From: Pseudomonadota bacterium
GTDB taxonomy: Bacteria > Pseudomonadota > Gammaproteobacteria > Burkholderiales > Burkholderiaceae_B
DNA length: 64,000 nt
Reading direction: 5' to 3'
Assembly (NCBI GenBank): GCA_023425645.1
Contig: JAFACG010000028.1
Span: 1 to 64,000 of the forward strand
The translations under genes were made by a program, and so were the position numbers. How positions within the stretch are numbered: position 1 is the first letter of the stretch; every line of letters starts with the position of its first letter. Under the pieces are notes generated by a model, which had not been told where the DNA came from, did no database searches, and saw only the letters and a list, made by a program, of their open reading frames with translations. Below, one piece after another: positions 27,738-37,271 of the stretch.

Positions 27738-29180
27738 ATGGAGTGTCGCAATTGGATTGACGGGCAATATCTGGGGGCGGAAAGCGGCGCGCTGCTGCCG
27801 GTGACGGATCCTTCCACCGGCGAGGTTTTCGCCCGCCTGGCCCAGTCCTCGGAGGTGGACGTGGACTGGGCGGTCAAGGCGGCCCAGCGCGCCAGCCAGG
27901 CCCATTGGCGAGGCCTGGGCGCCGCCCAGCGCAGCCAGTTGCTGCTGCGCTGCGCGCGCATGCTGTCCGACGCCCGCGAGGAGCTGGCCAGGCTGGAGTC
28001 GCGCGACACCGGCAAGCCCCTGCGCCAGGCCCAGGCCGACGCCGCCGCCATCGCACGCTATTTCGAGTTCTACGCCGGCGCGGTGGACAAGCTGCACGGC
28101 CAGACCATCCCCCTGGGGCCGGACATGACGGCCTTCACCCTGCGCGAGCCTTTGGGCGTGACGGCGCACATCATTCCCTGGAACTATCCCCTGCAGATCT
28201 TCGGGCGTAGCGTGGCCGCCTCGCTGGCGGCGGGCAATGCCTGCGTGGTCAAGCCGGCCGAGGACGCCAGCCTGTCCCTGCTGCGCGTGGCCGAGCTGCT
28301 CAACGAGGCCGGGCTGCCGGCCGGCGTGCTCAACATCTGCACCGGCCTGGGCGCGGAGGCGGGGCAGGCGCTGGCGTCCCATCCGGGCATCAATCACATT
28401 TCCTTCACGGGTTCTCCCTCCACCGGGCGGCTGGTGGCCTTGCTGGCCGCGCAGAATTTCGTGCCCGTCACCCTGGAGCTGGGCGGCAAGTCCCCCCAGC
28501 TGGTGTTCTCCGACGCCGATCTGGACGCCGCGCTGCCCGTGGTGGTCAACGCCATCGTGCAGAACGCCGGCCAGACCTGTTCGGCCGGCAGCCGCGTGCT
28601 GATCCAGCGGGCCGTCTACGGCGATTTCCTGGACCGGCTGGCTCAGGCCTTCAAGGGGCTGCTGACCGGCGCGGCGTCCGACAACCTGGATTGCGGGCCG
28701 CTGATCAGCGCCCGGCAGCTGGAGCGGGTGCGCTCCTACCTGGACGGGCTGGAGGAGGACGGCATCGCCGTGGTCGCCCAGGGCAAGCTCGATTCCCAGG
28801 CTCCCAAGGGCGGCTTCTACCAGGTGCCCGTGCTGCTGGACCACGTCCCGGCCCAGCACCGGCTGGCGCAGGAGGAAATCTTCGGCCCGGTGCTGGTGGC
28901 GCAGCCTTTCGGCACCGAGGACGAAGCCGTCGCCCTGGCCAACGGCACGCCCTACAGCCTGGTGGCCGGCGTGTGGACGCGCGACGGCGCCCGGCAGATA
29001 CGGCTGGCGCGGCGCCTGCGCGCCGGCCAGGTCTTCATCAACAATTATGGCGCCGGCGGCGGCGTGGAACTGCCTTTCGGCGGTTCCGGCCAGTCCGGCA
29101 TCGGGCGCGAGAAAGGCTTCGAAGCCTTGTACGCCCTGACCAGCCTCAAGACCGTGGCGGTGCGGCACGACGGCGCCTGA
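27738..29180 (+). CDS. NAD(P)-dependent aldehyde dehydrogenase
   Basis: This 480-residue ALDH has the general base Glu in VTLELGGKSPQLV, the catalytic Cys in NAGQTCSAGSRVL and the PWNYPLQI nucleotide-binding region. The family includes betaine-aldehyde, gamma-aminobutyraldehyde and other dehydrogenases. An in-frame codon lies at 27702. The ATG at 27738 has GGAGG five bases before it. An SDR gene follows after about 100 bases with a perfect 20-base palindrome between. The two may oxidise one alcohol to its acid in two steps. Confidence 0.92.
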   Translation: MECRNWIDGQYLGAESGALLPVTDPSTGEVFARLAQSSEVDVDWAVKAAQRASQAHWRGLGAAQRSQLLLRCARMLSDAREELARLESRDTGKPLRQAQADAAAIARYFEFYAGAVDKLHGQTIPLGPDMTAFTLREPLGVTAHIIPWNYPLQIFGRSVAASLAAGNACVVKPAEDASLSLLRVAELLNEAGLPAGVLNICTGLGAEAGQALASHPGINHISFTGSPSTGRLVALLAAQNFVPVTLELGGKSPQLVFSDADLDAALPVVVNAIVQNAGQTCSAGSRVLIQRAVYGDFLDRLAQAFKGLLTGAASDNLDCGPLISARQLERVRSYLDGLEEDGIAVVAQGKLDSQAPKGGFYQVPVLLDHVPAQHRLAQEEIFGPVLVAQPFGTEDEAVALANGTPYSLVAGVWTRDGARQIRLARRLRAGQVFINNYGAGGGVELPFGGSGQSGIGREKGFEALYALTSLKTVAVRHDGA

Positions 29181-29236
29181 GAGCGCTGCGGCCCACAGCC
29201 TTTGCGGGCGCTCCGGCGCCTTCGGGGGCGAACCAG

Positions 29237-29256
29237 GGGCGGCCCGCGGGCCGCCC
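29237..29256. other. 20-base perfect palindrome between ALDH and SDR genes
   Basis: GGGCGGCCCGCGGGCCGCCC is fully self-complementary and lies 26 bases before the SDR start. No T run follows. It may be an mRNA processing element, a weak attenuator or an operator. Confidence 0.5.
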
Positions 29257-29282
29257 ATTCATCTGACAGCAAGGAGACAATC

Positions 29283-30041
29283 ATGCGTTTGCAAGACAAG
29301 GTGGCCATCGTGACCGGTGGCGCATCGGGATTCGGCTTTGGGATTGCGCAATGCTTCGCCCGCGAAGGCGCGCGCGTGCTGATCGCCGATCTGAACGCCG
29401 AGAAAGGGCAGGCCGCCGCCGCCCACATCCAGGCGCAGGGCGGACAGGCCATGTTCGCGCCCTGCAACGTCTCGCACGGCGACGAGGTCGAGGCCTTGCT
29501 GGACATCGCGCTGCGCGAGTGCGGCGGACTGCACGTGGTGGTCAACAATGCGGGCACCACGCATCGCAACAAGCCGCTGCTGGAGGTCACTGAAAGCGAG
29601 TTCGATCATGTCTATGCCGTGAACGTCAAGAGCATCTACTGGACGGCGCGCCACTTCGTGCCGTATTTCCGGGCGCAGGGCGGCGGCGCCTTCGTCAACA
29701 TCGCCTCGACGGCCGCGCTGCGCCCGCGCCCCGGCCTGGTCTGGTACAACGGCACCAAGGGCGCCGTGGTGACCATCAGCAAGGGCATGGCGGCCGAGCT
29801 GGGGCCCGACAGGATACGGGTCAATTGCGTCAACCCGGTGATCGGCGATACGGGCTTGCTGGAGGAATTCATGGGCATGCCCGACACGCCCGAGAACCGC
29901 GCCCGCTTTCTTGCCGGCATTCCGCTGGGGCGTTTCTCGACGCCGCGCGACGTGGCCTCCGCGGCGCTCTACCTGGCTTCGGACGAAGCGGACTTCATCA
30001 CCGGCGCCTGCATCGAGGTCGACGGCGGCCGCTGCATCTGA
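29283..30041 (+). CDS. Classical SDR family oxidoreductase
   Basis: This 252-residue classical SDR has TGGASGFGFG cofactor loop (residues about 12-21), an NNAG strand (VVNNAG), the active-site Ser in IASTAA, Y-N-G-T-K in YNGTKG and the C-terminal DGGRCI close. It resembles glucose 1-dehydrogenase/3-oxoacyl-ACP reductase-like members. AAGGAG lies six to seven bases before the ATG. It probably forms an operon with the ALDH. A longer frame from 29202 is open but lacks a ribosome site. Confidence 0.9.
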   Translation: MRLQDKVAIVTGGASGFGFGIAQCFAREGARVLIADLNAEKGQAAAAHIQAQGGQAMFAPCNVSHGDEVEALLDIALRECGGLHVVVNNAGTTHRNKPLLEVTESEFDHVYAVNVKSIYWTARHFVPYFRAQGGGAFVNIASTAALRPRPGLVWYNGTKGAVVTISKGMAAELGPDRIRVNCVNPVIGDTGLLEEFMGMPDTPENRARFLAGIPLGRFSTPRDVASAALYLASDEADFITGACIEVDGGRCI

Positions 30042-30119
30042 GGCGTCGTCCTCCCGCTACAATGCTGTTGTCGGCAGGCCTCTGGCGAGGCCTGCGCTCA
30101 TTCTGTTGCAAGGAAAAAC

Positions 30120-30749
30120 ATGTCTTTACACCTGCAGTCCCAGCGCCAGCATCCCGACCAGCTCATCATCGGCCTGGTGTCGGTGTCCGACCGGGCATCC
30201 AGCGGCCAGTACCAGGACGAGGGCATCCCTGCGCTGCGCCGCTGGCTGGATTCGGCCCTGACGGTGACTCCGCTCTATGAAGAGCGCCTGATTCCCGACG
30301 AGCGCCCCCTGATCACCGGCACGCTGATAGACCTGGTCGAAGCCGGTTGCGACCTGATCCTGACCACCGGGGGAACGGGGCCCGCGCGGCGCGACGTGAC
30401 TCCGGAGGCCACCCTGGACGCCGGCACGCGCGAAATGCCCGGTTTCGGTGAACAGATGCGGCAAATCAGTTTAAAATTCGTACCAACAGCGATTTTGTCG
30501 CGACAAGTCGCGGTCATCCGTGAAATCCAGGACCACGCCGCCCTGATCATCAACCTGCCGGGGCAGCCCAAGGCCATCCAGGAGACCCTGGAAGGATTGC
30601 GTGATCCGGAGTCCGGACGGGTGCTGGTTCCCGGCATCTTCGCGGCCGTGCCTTATTGCATCGATCTCATCGGCGGACCTTACGCGCAAACCCGCGACGA
30701 GGTGGTCCAGGCATTCCGACCCAAGTCGGCGCGCCGGCCAGGCCCTTGA
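30120..30749 (+). CDS. mog: Molybdopterin adenylyltransferase (MogA/MoaB family)
   Basis: This 209-residue protein has the MPT-binding motif LTTGGTGPARRDVTPEA and a C-terminal NLPGQPKAIQE stretch, both typical of MogA. It activates molybdopterin by adenylation before molybdate insertion. AAGGAAAAAC precedes the ATG and a TACAAT -10-like hexamer lies near 30057. It sits alone between the SDR and fba genes; other moa/moe genes are not in the window. Confidence 0.92.
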   Translation: MSLHLQSQRQHPDQLIIGLVSVSDRASSGQYQDEGIPALRRWLDSALTVTPLYEERLIPDERPLITGTLIDLVEAGCDLILTTGGTGPARRDVTPEATLDAGTREMPGFGEQMRQISLKFVPTAILSRQVAVIREIQDHAALIINLPGQPKAIQETLEGLRDPESGRVLVPGIFAAVPYCIDLIGGPYAQTRDEVVQAFRPKSARRPGP

Positions 30750-30829
30750 ACCGTCAAGCACACAATCGGGTTCGCATTTAAAATGCGTAGCCACGTTTTC
30801 AATCAATTTCGTCTTCAGGAGGTCTTCTC

Positions 30830-31894
30830 ATGGCCCTAGTTTCCATGCGCCAGCTGCTCGATCACGCAGCCGAGCACGGTTATGGTATTCCAGCGTTCAA
30901 CGTCAACAACCTGGAGCAGGTCCAGGCCATCATGGAAGCAGCGTCGGAGACGGACAGCCCCGTCATCATGCAGGCCTCGGCCGGCGCCCGCAAGTACGCC
31001 GGCGAAGCCTTCCTGCGCCACCTGATCGAAGCCGCCGTGGAAGCCTACCCGCACATCCCCGTGGTCATGCACCAGGACCACGGCCAGTCGCCCGACGTCT
31101 GCCAGGGCGCCATCGCCCTGGGCTTTTCCAGCGTCATGATGGACGGCTCGCTGCTGCCTGACGGCAAGACCATCGCCGACTACGAATACAACGTGGACGT
31201 CACCCGCAAAGTGGTGGACATGGCCCACAAGCTGGGCGTGACCGTGGAAGGCGAGCTGGGCTGCCTGGGTTCGCTGGAAACCATGCAGGGCGACAAGGAA
31301 GACGGGCACGGCGCCGACGGCACCCTGACCCTGGACCAGCTGCTGACCGATCCCGAGCAGGCCGCCGACTTCGTCAAGCGCACCCAGCTGGACGCCCTGG
31401 CGATCGCCATCGGCACCAGCCACGGCGCCTACAAGTTCACCCGCAAGCCCACCGGCGACATCCTGTCCATCGAGCGCGTCAAGGAAATCCACCGCCGCCT
31501 GCCCAACACCCACCTGGTGATGCACGGCAGCTCCAGCGTTCCCCAGGAACTGCTGGCCGAGATCCGCCAGTTCGGCGGCAACATGAAGGAAACCTATGGC
31601 GTGCCCGTGGAGGAAATCCAGGAAGCCATCAAGTACGGCGTGCGCAAGGTCAACATCGACACGGACATTCGCCTGGCCATGACGGCCGCCATCCGCCGCT
31701 TCATGTTCGAGAATCCCGAGAAGTTCGACCCGCGCGAATACCTCAAGCCCGCCCGCGAAGCCGCCAAGAAGGTGTGCATCGCCCGCTACCAGCAGTTCGG
31801 CACGGCCGGCAACGCCTCCAAGATCAAGGCCATTCCGCTGGACGAGATCGCTCGCCAGTATGCCTCCGGCCAGCTGGCCCAGATCGTTCAGTAA
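30830..31894 (+). CDS. fba: Class II fructose-bisphosphate aldolase
   Basis: This 354-residue zinc-dependent aldolase of the CbbA/Fba type has an HQDHGQ metal-ligand motif, GELGCLGS..E region, a HGSSS strand and [10 protein letters not shown] near the C-terminus. It cleaves fructose-1,6-bisphosphate in glycolysis and works in reverse in gluconeogenesis. GGAGG precedes the ATG. Upstream, CGCATTT-A-AAATGCG at 30773-30787 is a short palindrome that may be an operator. It is followed by two GC-rich hairpins and purC. Confidence 0.96.
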   Translation: MALVSMRQLLDHAAEHGYGIPAFNVNNLEQVQAIMEAASETDSPVIMQASAGARKYAGEAFLRHLIEAAVEAYPHIPVVMHQDHGQSPDVCQGAIALGFSSVMMDGSLLPDGKTIADYEYNVDVTRKVVDMAHKLGVTVEGELGCLGSLETMQGDKEDGHGADGTLTLDQLLTDPEQAADFVKRTQLDALAIAIGTSHGAYKFTRKPTGDILSIERVKEIHRRLPNTHLVMHGSSSVPQELLAEIRQFGGNMKETYGVPVEEIQEAIKYGVRKVNIDTDIRLAMTAAIRRFMFENPEKFDPREYLKPAREAAKKVCIARYQQFGTAGNASKIKAIPLDEIARQYASGQLAQIVQ

Positions 31895-31952
31895 CCGTCT
31901 GACGGACCCGGGCATGCGCGTCCTCGCCGTCTGCCCCCGTCCCGTCTTTACC

Positions 31953-31973
31953 CCCGGCGCCCGCGGCGCCGGG
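31953..31973. other. GC-rich hairpin between fba and purC
   Basis: CCCGGCGCC and GGCGCCGGG form a 9-bp stem with a three-base loop. A second, weaker stem (TCCCGC ... GCGGGA, 31981-32007) is followed by TGTTTTC. Together they may act as a terminator or attenuator ahead of purC. Confidence 0.5.
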
Positions 31974-32031
31974 ACTGTCGTCCCGCCAGCTTCTCCGGCC
32001 AGCGGGATGTTTTCGTTTCAAGGATGAAATC

Positions 32032-32913
32032 GTGCAAGAGCCCTTACATCAATCCAGCCTGAAGTCCCTGCCGCTGATCGCGCGCGGCAAGGTCCGGGAC
32101 ATGTACGCCGTGGGTGATGATAAGTTGTTGATCGTGGCGAGCGACCGCATCTCGGCGTTCGATGTGATTCTGGATGACCCCATTCCCGGCAAGGGCGCCG
32201 TTCTGACCCAGATGACCGAATTCTGGCTGAACAAGCTTGCGCACATCATCCCCAACCATTCCACCGGCATCGACCCGGCCGACGTGGTGGCCCCCAACGA
32301 ACGCGAGCAGGTCGCCGGCCGCTCCGTGGTGGTCAAGCGCCTGAAGCCCGTGCTGGTCGAGGCCGTGGCCCGCGGCTACCTGATCGGCTCCGGCTGGAAG
32401 GATTACCAGGCCACCGGCACGCTGTGCGGAATCACCTTGCCCGCCGGCCTCAAACAGGCCGCCAAGCTGCCCGAGGTCCTGTTCACGCCTGCCGCCAAGG
32501 CCGAGTTCGGTTCGCACGACGAGAACGTCGACTTCGACTACGTCGTCAAGGAAGTGGGCCGCGAACTGGCCGAACAGATCCGCGACGTCACCCTGCGCCT
32601 GTACACCGAGGCCGCCGACTACGCCGCCAGCCGCGGCATCATCATCGCCGACACCAAGTTCGAGTTCGGCCTGGATGAGCAGGGCCGGCTGCACCTGATG
32701 GACGAGGTGCTGACGCCCGACTCCTCCCGTTTCTGGCCTGCCGACAGCTATGCCGAAGGCATCAGCCCGCCGTCCTACGACAAGCAGTTCGTGCGCGACT
32801 GGCTGGAAACCCAGGTCTGGGACAAGACGCCGCCCGCGCCGCGCCTGCCCGAGGAAGTGGCGCGCCGCACGGCCGCCAAGTACCGCGAAGCCCTGGATCG
32901 CCTGACGGCCTGA
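32032..32913 (+). CDS. purC: Phosphoribosylaminoimidazole-succinocarboxamide synthase
   Basis: This 293-residue SAICAR synthetase has the [18 protein letters not shown]-terminal ATP-binding stretch, [14 protein letters not shown] and the C-terminal [15 protein letters not shown] signature. It joins aspartate to CAIR in purine synthesis. The start is GTG at 32032, with AAGGA seven bases upstream. purE follows after 77 bases and purK after that, in the usual purine order. Confidence 0.96.
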   Translation: MQEPLHQSSLKSLPLIARGKVRDMYAVGDDKLLIVASDRISAFDVILDDPIPGKGAVLTQMTEFWLNKLAHIIPNHSTGIDPADVVAPNEREQVAGRSVVVKRLKPVLVEAVARGYLIGSGWKDYQATGTLCGITLPAGLKQAAKLPEVLFTPAAKAEFGSHDENVDFDYVVKEVGRELAEQIRDVTLRLYTEAADYAASRGIIIADTKFEFGLDEQGRLHLMDEVLTPDSSRFWPADSYAEGISPPSYDKQFVRDWLETQVWDKTPPAPRLPEEVARRTAAKYREALDRLTA

Positions 32914-32990
32914 TCCTGCTTTCCCGTCCTTCAGCAAGGCGCCGCTGCATGGCTGGCGCCTTCGTCCTTTTCTGAATTGGTGCATTTCTT

Positions 32991-33515
32991 ATGAGCGCAA
33001 GCGCATCTTCTTCTACCGGTCCCTCTCCCGTGGTGGGCATCGTCATGGGCTCCTCCAGCGACTGGGAGGTCATGAAACAGGCGGTGGCCGTGCTGGATGA
33101 GTTCGGCGTGCCCTACGAATGCCGGGTGGTGTCCGCGCATCGCATGCCCATCGACATGGTGGAATACGGCGCCCAGGCGCCCGCGCGCGGCCTGAAGGCC
33201 GTCATCGCCGGCGCCGGCGGCGCGGCCCACCTGCCGGGCATGCTGGCTGCGCTGACGCATCTGCCCGTGTTCGGCGTGCCCGTGCCCTCGCGCTACCTGC
33301 GCGGCGAGGACTCCCTGCTGTCCATCGTGCAGATGCCCAAGGGCGTGCCCGTGGCCACCTTCGCCATCGGCGAAGCCGGCGCCGCCAATGCCGCCTTGCA
33401 CGTCATCGCCAACCTGGCGGTCAACGATGTCGAGCTGACCGAAAAACTGATCGCCTTCCGCGCCCGCCAGACCGAGGCGGCCCGCGCCATGGTCGTCCCA
33501 CCCGTTTCTGCCTGA
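32991..33515 (+). CDS. purE: N5-carboxyaminoimidazole ribonucleotide mutase
   Basis: This 174-residue class I PurE has the GSSSDWEVM phosphate loop, the catalytic His in SAHRMPIDM and the [14 protein letters not shown] stretch. It moves the carboxylate of N5-CAIR to form CAIR, using the product of PurK, encoded 13 bases downstream. The N-terminus has a short serine-rich lead ([10 protein letters not shown]) that may be disordered. Confidence 0.97.
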   Translation: MSASASSSTGPSPVVGIVMGSSSDWEVMKQAVAVLDEFGVPYECRVVSAHRMPIDMVEYGAQAPARGLKAVIAGAGGAAHLPGMLAALTHLPVFGVPVPSRYLRGEDSLLSIVQMPKGVPVATFAIGEAGAANAALHVIANLAVNDVELTEKLIAFRARQTEAARAMVVPPVSA

Positions 33516-33528
33516 TTACTGCCCTGCT

Positions 33529-34713
33529 ATGACTACCCCGACTACCGACGCTGCCCTACTGGTCCCCGGCTCCTGGCTGGGCATGATAGGGGGCGGCCAG
33601 CTGGGCCGCATGTTCTGCCACTCCGCCCAGAGCCTGGGCTACAAGGTGGCGGTGCTGGACCCGGACACGGCCAGTCCCGCCGGCGCCGTGGCGGACCTTC
33701 ATTTGTGCGCGCCCTACGACGACACCGATGCGCTGGCCCGCCTGGGCGAGCTGTGCCAGGCCGTCAGCACCGAATTCGAGAACGTGCCCGCCGAATCGCT
33801 GCTGACCCTGGCCCGCCATACCCGCGTCACCCCGTCGGGGCATGCCGTTGGGATCGTGCAGGACCGCATCCGGGAGAAAGCCTTCATCGTCCAGGCCGGC
33901 GTGCCGGTGGCGCCTTATGCCGCCATCGAAAGCGCAGCCGACCTGCAGACGGCCGATGCCGGCCTGTTCCCAGGTATCCTCAAGACGGCGCGCTTCGGCT
34001 ATGACGGCAAGGGCCAGGCTCGCGTCGCCAACCTTGACGAGGCCCTGGCGGCCTTTGCCGAATTCGGCTCCAAGCCTTGCGTGCTGGAAGCCCTGCAGCC
34101 CCTGGAGTCGGAGATTTCCGTGGTCCTGGCGCGCGGCCTGGACGGGCAGGTCCAAACCTTTCCCTGCGCCCGCAATGAACATCGCGACGGCATCCTGGCC
34201 GTGTCCACCGTCAGCGACCAGTTCCAGGACGATGCCTTGTCCGAGCAGGCCCGCTCGGCCGCGGCGGCCATCGCCCGCACGCTGGACTACTATGGCGTGC
34301 TGTGCGTGGAGTTCTTCATCCTGAAGGACGGCCGCCTGCTGGCCAACGAAGTGGCGCCGCGCCCGCACAACAGCGGCCACTACACCATGAACGCCTGCGT
34401 CAGCAGCCAGTTCGAACAGCAGGCGCGCGTCATGGCGGCCCTGCCGCTGGGCAGCACCCAGGCCCTGTGTCCGTCCATCATGCTGAACATCCTGGGCGAC
34501 ATCTGGTTCGACGAGCAGGGCGCGCATCGCGAGCCGGATTGGGCCGGCCTGCTGGCCATTCCCGGCGTGTCCCTGCACCTGTACGGCAAGGCGCAGGCGC
34601 GCCATGGCCGCAAGATGGGTCACGTCAATGTGGTGGGCGAGTCCGACGCGCAGGTCCGCCAGCGCGCCGCCCGGGCCGCCGCCGCCTTGCGCATCGCCTT
34701 CGATCATGACTGA
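33529..34713 (+). CDS. purK: N5-carboxyaminoimidazole ribonucleotide synthase
   Basis: This 394-residue ATP-grasp enzyme has an N-terminal GGGQLGRMF loop, the STEFENVPAESL substrate strand, central ATP-grasp region (KTARFGYDGKGQ) and the NEVAPRPHNSGHYT signature. It carboxylates AIR with bicarbonate and ATP. It is coupled to purE upstream and its end overlaps the tsaC start by eight bases, so all three share a transcript. Confidence 0.97.
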   Translation: MTTPTTDAALLVPGSWLGMIGGGQLGRMFCHSAQSLGYKVAVLDPDTASPAGAVADLHLCAPYDDTDALARLGELCQAVSTEFENVPAESLLTLARHTRVTPSGHAVGIVQDRIREKAFIVQAGVPVAPYAAIESAADLQTADAGLFPGILKTARFGYDGKGQARVANLDEALAAFAEFGSKPCVLEALQPLESEISVVLARGLDGQVQTFPCARNEHRDGILAVSTVSDQFQDDALSEQARSAAAAIARTLDYYGVLCVEFFILKDGRLLANEVAPRPHNSGHYTMNACVSSQFEQQARVMAALPLGSTQALCPSIMLNILGDIWFDEQGAHREPDWAGLLAIPGVSLHLYGKAQARHGRKMGHVNVVGESDAQVRQRAARAAAALRIAFDHD

Positions 34714-35731
34714 CGCCGTCCTTCATCCTTCCGACCAGGACATCCAACGGGCCGCCGAGCGCCTGGCGCAAGGCGGGCTGGTGGCCTTTCCCACCGAAAC
34801 CGTCTATGGCCTGGGCGCCGACGCCGAGAATCCCGATGCGGTGCGACGCATCTACCGCGCCAAGGGGCGTCCGTCCGACCATCCCCTGATCGTGCACGTG
34901 GCGCCGCAGGCCGACCTGCTTTACTGGGCGTCCGAGCTGCCGCCCCTGGCGCAGCAACTGATCGCCGCCTTCTGGCCGGGGCCGCTGACGCTGATCCTGC
35001 CGCGCAACCCGCGCATTCCGGACACGGTCAGCGGCGGCCAGGCCACCATAGGCCTGCGCTGCCCCTCGCATCCCGTGGCCCAGGCCCTGCTGCAGCGCAT
35101 GGCGGCGCTCAGGCCCAGCGGGCAGGCTGGCGTGGCCGCGCCGTCGGCCAACAAGTTCGGCCAGGTTTCGCCCACGGCCGCCAGCCACGTGCGCGACGAG
35201 TTCTCCGACCTGTCCGCCGACGAGCTGCTGATCCTGGAAGCCGGTCCTTCGGAGGTGGGCATCGAGTCGACCATCGTGGATGTGTCGCGAACCCGGCAGG
35301 GCCTGGGAGCCATGCTGCTGCGTCCCGGCCACATCACGGCCGCCATGATCGCGCAGGTCATCGGCTACGAACCTGCCGGCCCCGACGCGCAGGCGCCGCA
35401 GGTCTCGGGCAGCCTCAAGGCGCACTATGCGCCGCGCACGCCGCTGTCGCTGTTCGACGAGCAGTCCGTGCCCGCGCTCAAGGCCGTGCTGTCCCAGGGC
35501 GGGCGGCACGCCGTGGTGGCTTTCGCCGCCTTGCCGCCTTTTGCGGCGGACCGGCACGACTGGCATGTCTGCTCGCCCGAGCCGCAGGCCTACGCACAGG
35601 ACCTGTACGCCATGCTGCGTCGCCTGGACCAGGGCCAGTACGAGCACATCTGGGTGCAGCGCTGTCCGGATACGCCCGAATGGCGGGCGGTGAACGACCG
35701 CCTGGGCCGAGCCGCCGCCGCCTTCGAGTAG
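34706..35731 (+). CDS. tsaC: L-threonylcarbamoyladenylate synthase, Sua5 type
   Basis: This 341-residue protein has the YrdC/Sua5 domain in the first 200 residues (FPTETVYGLGADA, KGRPSDHPLIVH, SAN in APSANKFG) and a C-terminal Sua5 domain, making it longer than TsaC/YrdC (about 190). It makes threonylcarbamoyl-AMP for t6A37 of ANN-decoding tRNAs. The ATG at 34706 lies inside the end of purK. The longer frame from 34604 is a shadow of purK. Confidence 0.94.
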   Translation: MTDAVLHPSDQDIQRAAERLAQGGLVAFPTETVYGLGADAENPDAVRRIYRAKGRPSDHPLIVHVAPQADLLYWASELPPLAQQLIAAFWPGPLTLILPRNPRIPDTVSGGQATIGLRCPSHPVAQALLQRMAALRPSGQAGVAAPSANKFGQVSPTAASHVRDEFSDLSADELLILEAGPSEVGIESTIVDVSRTRQGLGAMLLRPGHITAAMIAQVIGYEPAGPDAQAPQVSGSLKAHYAPRTPLSLFDEQSVPALKAVLSQGGRHAVVAFAALPPFAADRHDWHVCSPEPQAYAQDLYAMLRRLDQGQYEHIWVQRCPDTPEWRAVNDRLGRAAAAFE

Positions 35732-35737
35732 GCGCAA

Positions 35738-36553
35738 TCAGGTTCGCCGGGTTTTTTCCAGAAAATCCTGGATGGCCTGGTTGACGATGGCCGTCTGGTC
35801 CCGGTAGGGCAGGTGGCCGCATTGCTCCAGTTCCAGCAGCTCGGCGTGCGGCACCAGTTCGCGGATGCGGCGTATCTGCTCCAGCGTGCCGTATTCGTCG
35901 TCCACGCCCTGTATGGCCAGGATGGGGCAGGGGATCCGGCTGACTTCTTCTTCGATGTTCCAGGCGCGGAAGGACGGCTCGGTCCAGGTGCGGTTCCAGC
36001 CCCAGAAAGCCGACTCCACATCGTCGTGATAGCGGGCCAGGCGCTCGCGCAGGAAGCCCTGCTCGTAGGCCTCGCGCGCCACCAGGATGCCGCGCAGCGA
36101 AATGTCCTCCACGAACAGGTGCGGCGCCATCACCACGATGCCCTGCAGCCGGTCGCCAAAGCCGCTGGCGGCCAGCAGCGCAATGGAACCGCCGTCGCTG
36201 TGGCCCACCAGCACGATGGGCCTGCGGCCGTCTTCGCCCAACTGCTCCAGCAATCGGGGCAGGACTTCCAGCGATTGTTCATGCAGGTAGTCCAGGGGCT
36301 TGGGGCCGTGCTCGTTGCGCGGGGTGCTGCGGCCATAGCCGTAGCGCGAGTACATCAGGCCGCTGCATCCGGTCTGCTCGCACAGCTGCGCGGGCCAGTC
36401 CTTCCACATGGCGACGGAGCCCAGGCCTTCGTGCAGGAACACCAGCAGCGGCGCTTCGCGCCGCTCGGGGCGTATCCACTGGTACTCCAGGCGTATGGCT
36501 TGACCGCCCTGGGTCAGGGAAGCAAATTGTAGGGATGTGTCCAGGCTGCTCAT
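35738..36553 (-). CDS. Alpha/beta hydrolase
   Basis: This 271-residue alpha/beta hydrolase has the oxyanion strand VFLHEGLGS, the nucleophile elbow VGHSDGGSIAL, an acid residue in IQGVDDEYG and the catalytic His in EQCGHLPYRDQ. The substrate is unknown; many relatives act on esters or as haloperoxidase-like enzymes. The frame opens further upstream to 36679, but ATG 36553 gives the usual start. It is convergent with tsaC (6-base gap). Confidence 0.88.
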   Translation of the reverse strand: MSSLDTSLQFASLTQGGQAIRLEYQWIRPERREAPLLVFLHEGLGSVAMWKDWPAQLCEQTGCSGLMYSRYGYGRSTPRNEHGPKPLDYLHEQSLEVLPRLLEQLGEDGRRPIVLVGHSDGGSIALLAASGFGDRLQGIVVMAPHLFVEDISLRGILVAREAYEQGFLRERLARYHDDVESAFWGWNRTWTEPSFRAWNIEEEVSRIPCPILAIQGVDDEYGTLEQIRRIRELVPHAELLELEQCGHLPYRDQTAIVNQAIQDFLEKTRRT

Positions 36554-36753
36554 AAACGGATTGTGCGTAGGCGGCCGCAACGGGCCGGCATGATCTGGAA
36601 AAATAGTCTTTATGCCACAGATTGCGCCCGGGCGCTCGCCGCAGTGCGCAGATGTGCCCGGAGCGGACATTTCAGGCATGGTTCTTGCTGCGCTGCAAAA
36701 CCATGCAGTCTTGGTACACTGGCGGCCTGAACATCTTTTTGTTGCGTCACAAC

Positions 36754-37200
36754 ATGAAATTCGACGAATTCGAAGTGGGAATGGTGATCCATCACCCGCT
36801 CGTTCCCGTCACGCGGGAAGAAATGCTGGAGTTCGCGCGGCAGTACGATCCGCAGTGGTTCCACGTGGACGAGGCGCGGGCCGAGCACGGACACTGGAAC
36901 GGCCTGATCGGCAGCGGCTGGCTGACCTGCAGCAAGACCATGCGCATGGCGGTGGACGCCGCGCTGCACGACTCCGAATCCTTCGGCTCCCCCGGCCTGG
37001 AGCGCCTGCGCTGGCTGCTGCCCGTGCGCCCCGGCGATTCCATCCGCCTGGAAGCCACGGTCGCCTCCAAGCGCGTCTCCTCCAGCCGCGACGACCTGGG
37101 CATCGTGCGCTGGTCCTGGAGCGTCTTCAACCAGAACGACCAGCAAGTGCTGGAGGTCGAAGCCACCAGCATGTTCGATCTGAAGCAGTCTGCGGGCTGA
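36754..37200 (+). CDS. MaoC-like (R)-specific hydratase/dehydratase-family protein
   Basis: This 148-residue hotdog-fold protein has the hydratase-2 signature ARQYDPQWFHVDE, in which the Asp and His form the catalytic pair, followed by GLIGSGWLT. It would hydrate trans-2-enoyl-CoA, but many MaoC-like proteins act on other substrates. The ATG at 36754 is used; the upstream frame from 36622 lacks support. It is divergent from the hydrolase gene. A terminator shared with gcdH follows. Confidence 0.88.
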   Translation: MKFDEFEVGMVIHHPLVPVTREEMLEFARQYDPQWFHVDEARAEHGHWNGLIGSGWLTCSKTMRMAVDAALHDSESFGSPGLERLRWLLPVRPGDSIRLEATVASKRVSSSRDDLGIVRWSWSVFNQNDQQVLEVEATSMFDLKQSAG

Positions 37201-37217
37201 CGGACGCAACCGGCTAT

Positions 37218-37246
37218 AAAAAAGCGCTCCGCAGGGAGCGCTTTTT
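37218..37246. terminator. Bidirectional terminator between MaoC-like gene and gcdH
   Basis: AAAAGCGCTCC and GGAGCGCTTTT form an 11-bp stem with a four-base loop, flanked by A and T runs. It serves both convergent genes. Confidence 0.9.
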
Positions 37247-37271
37247 GCTTTTGTCCCTGTATGGGAACAAC

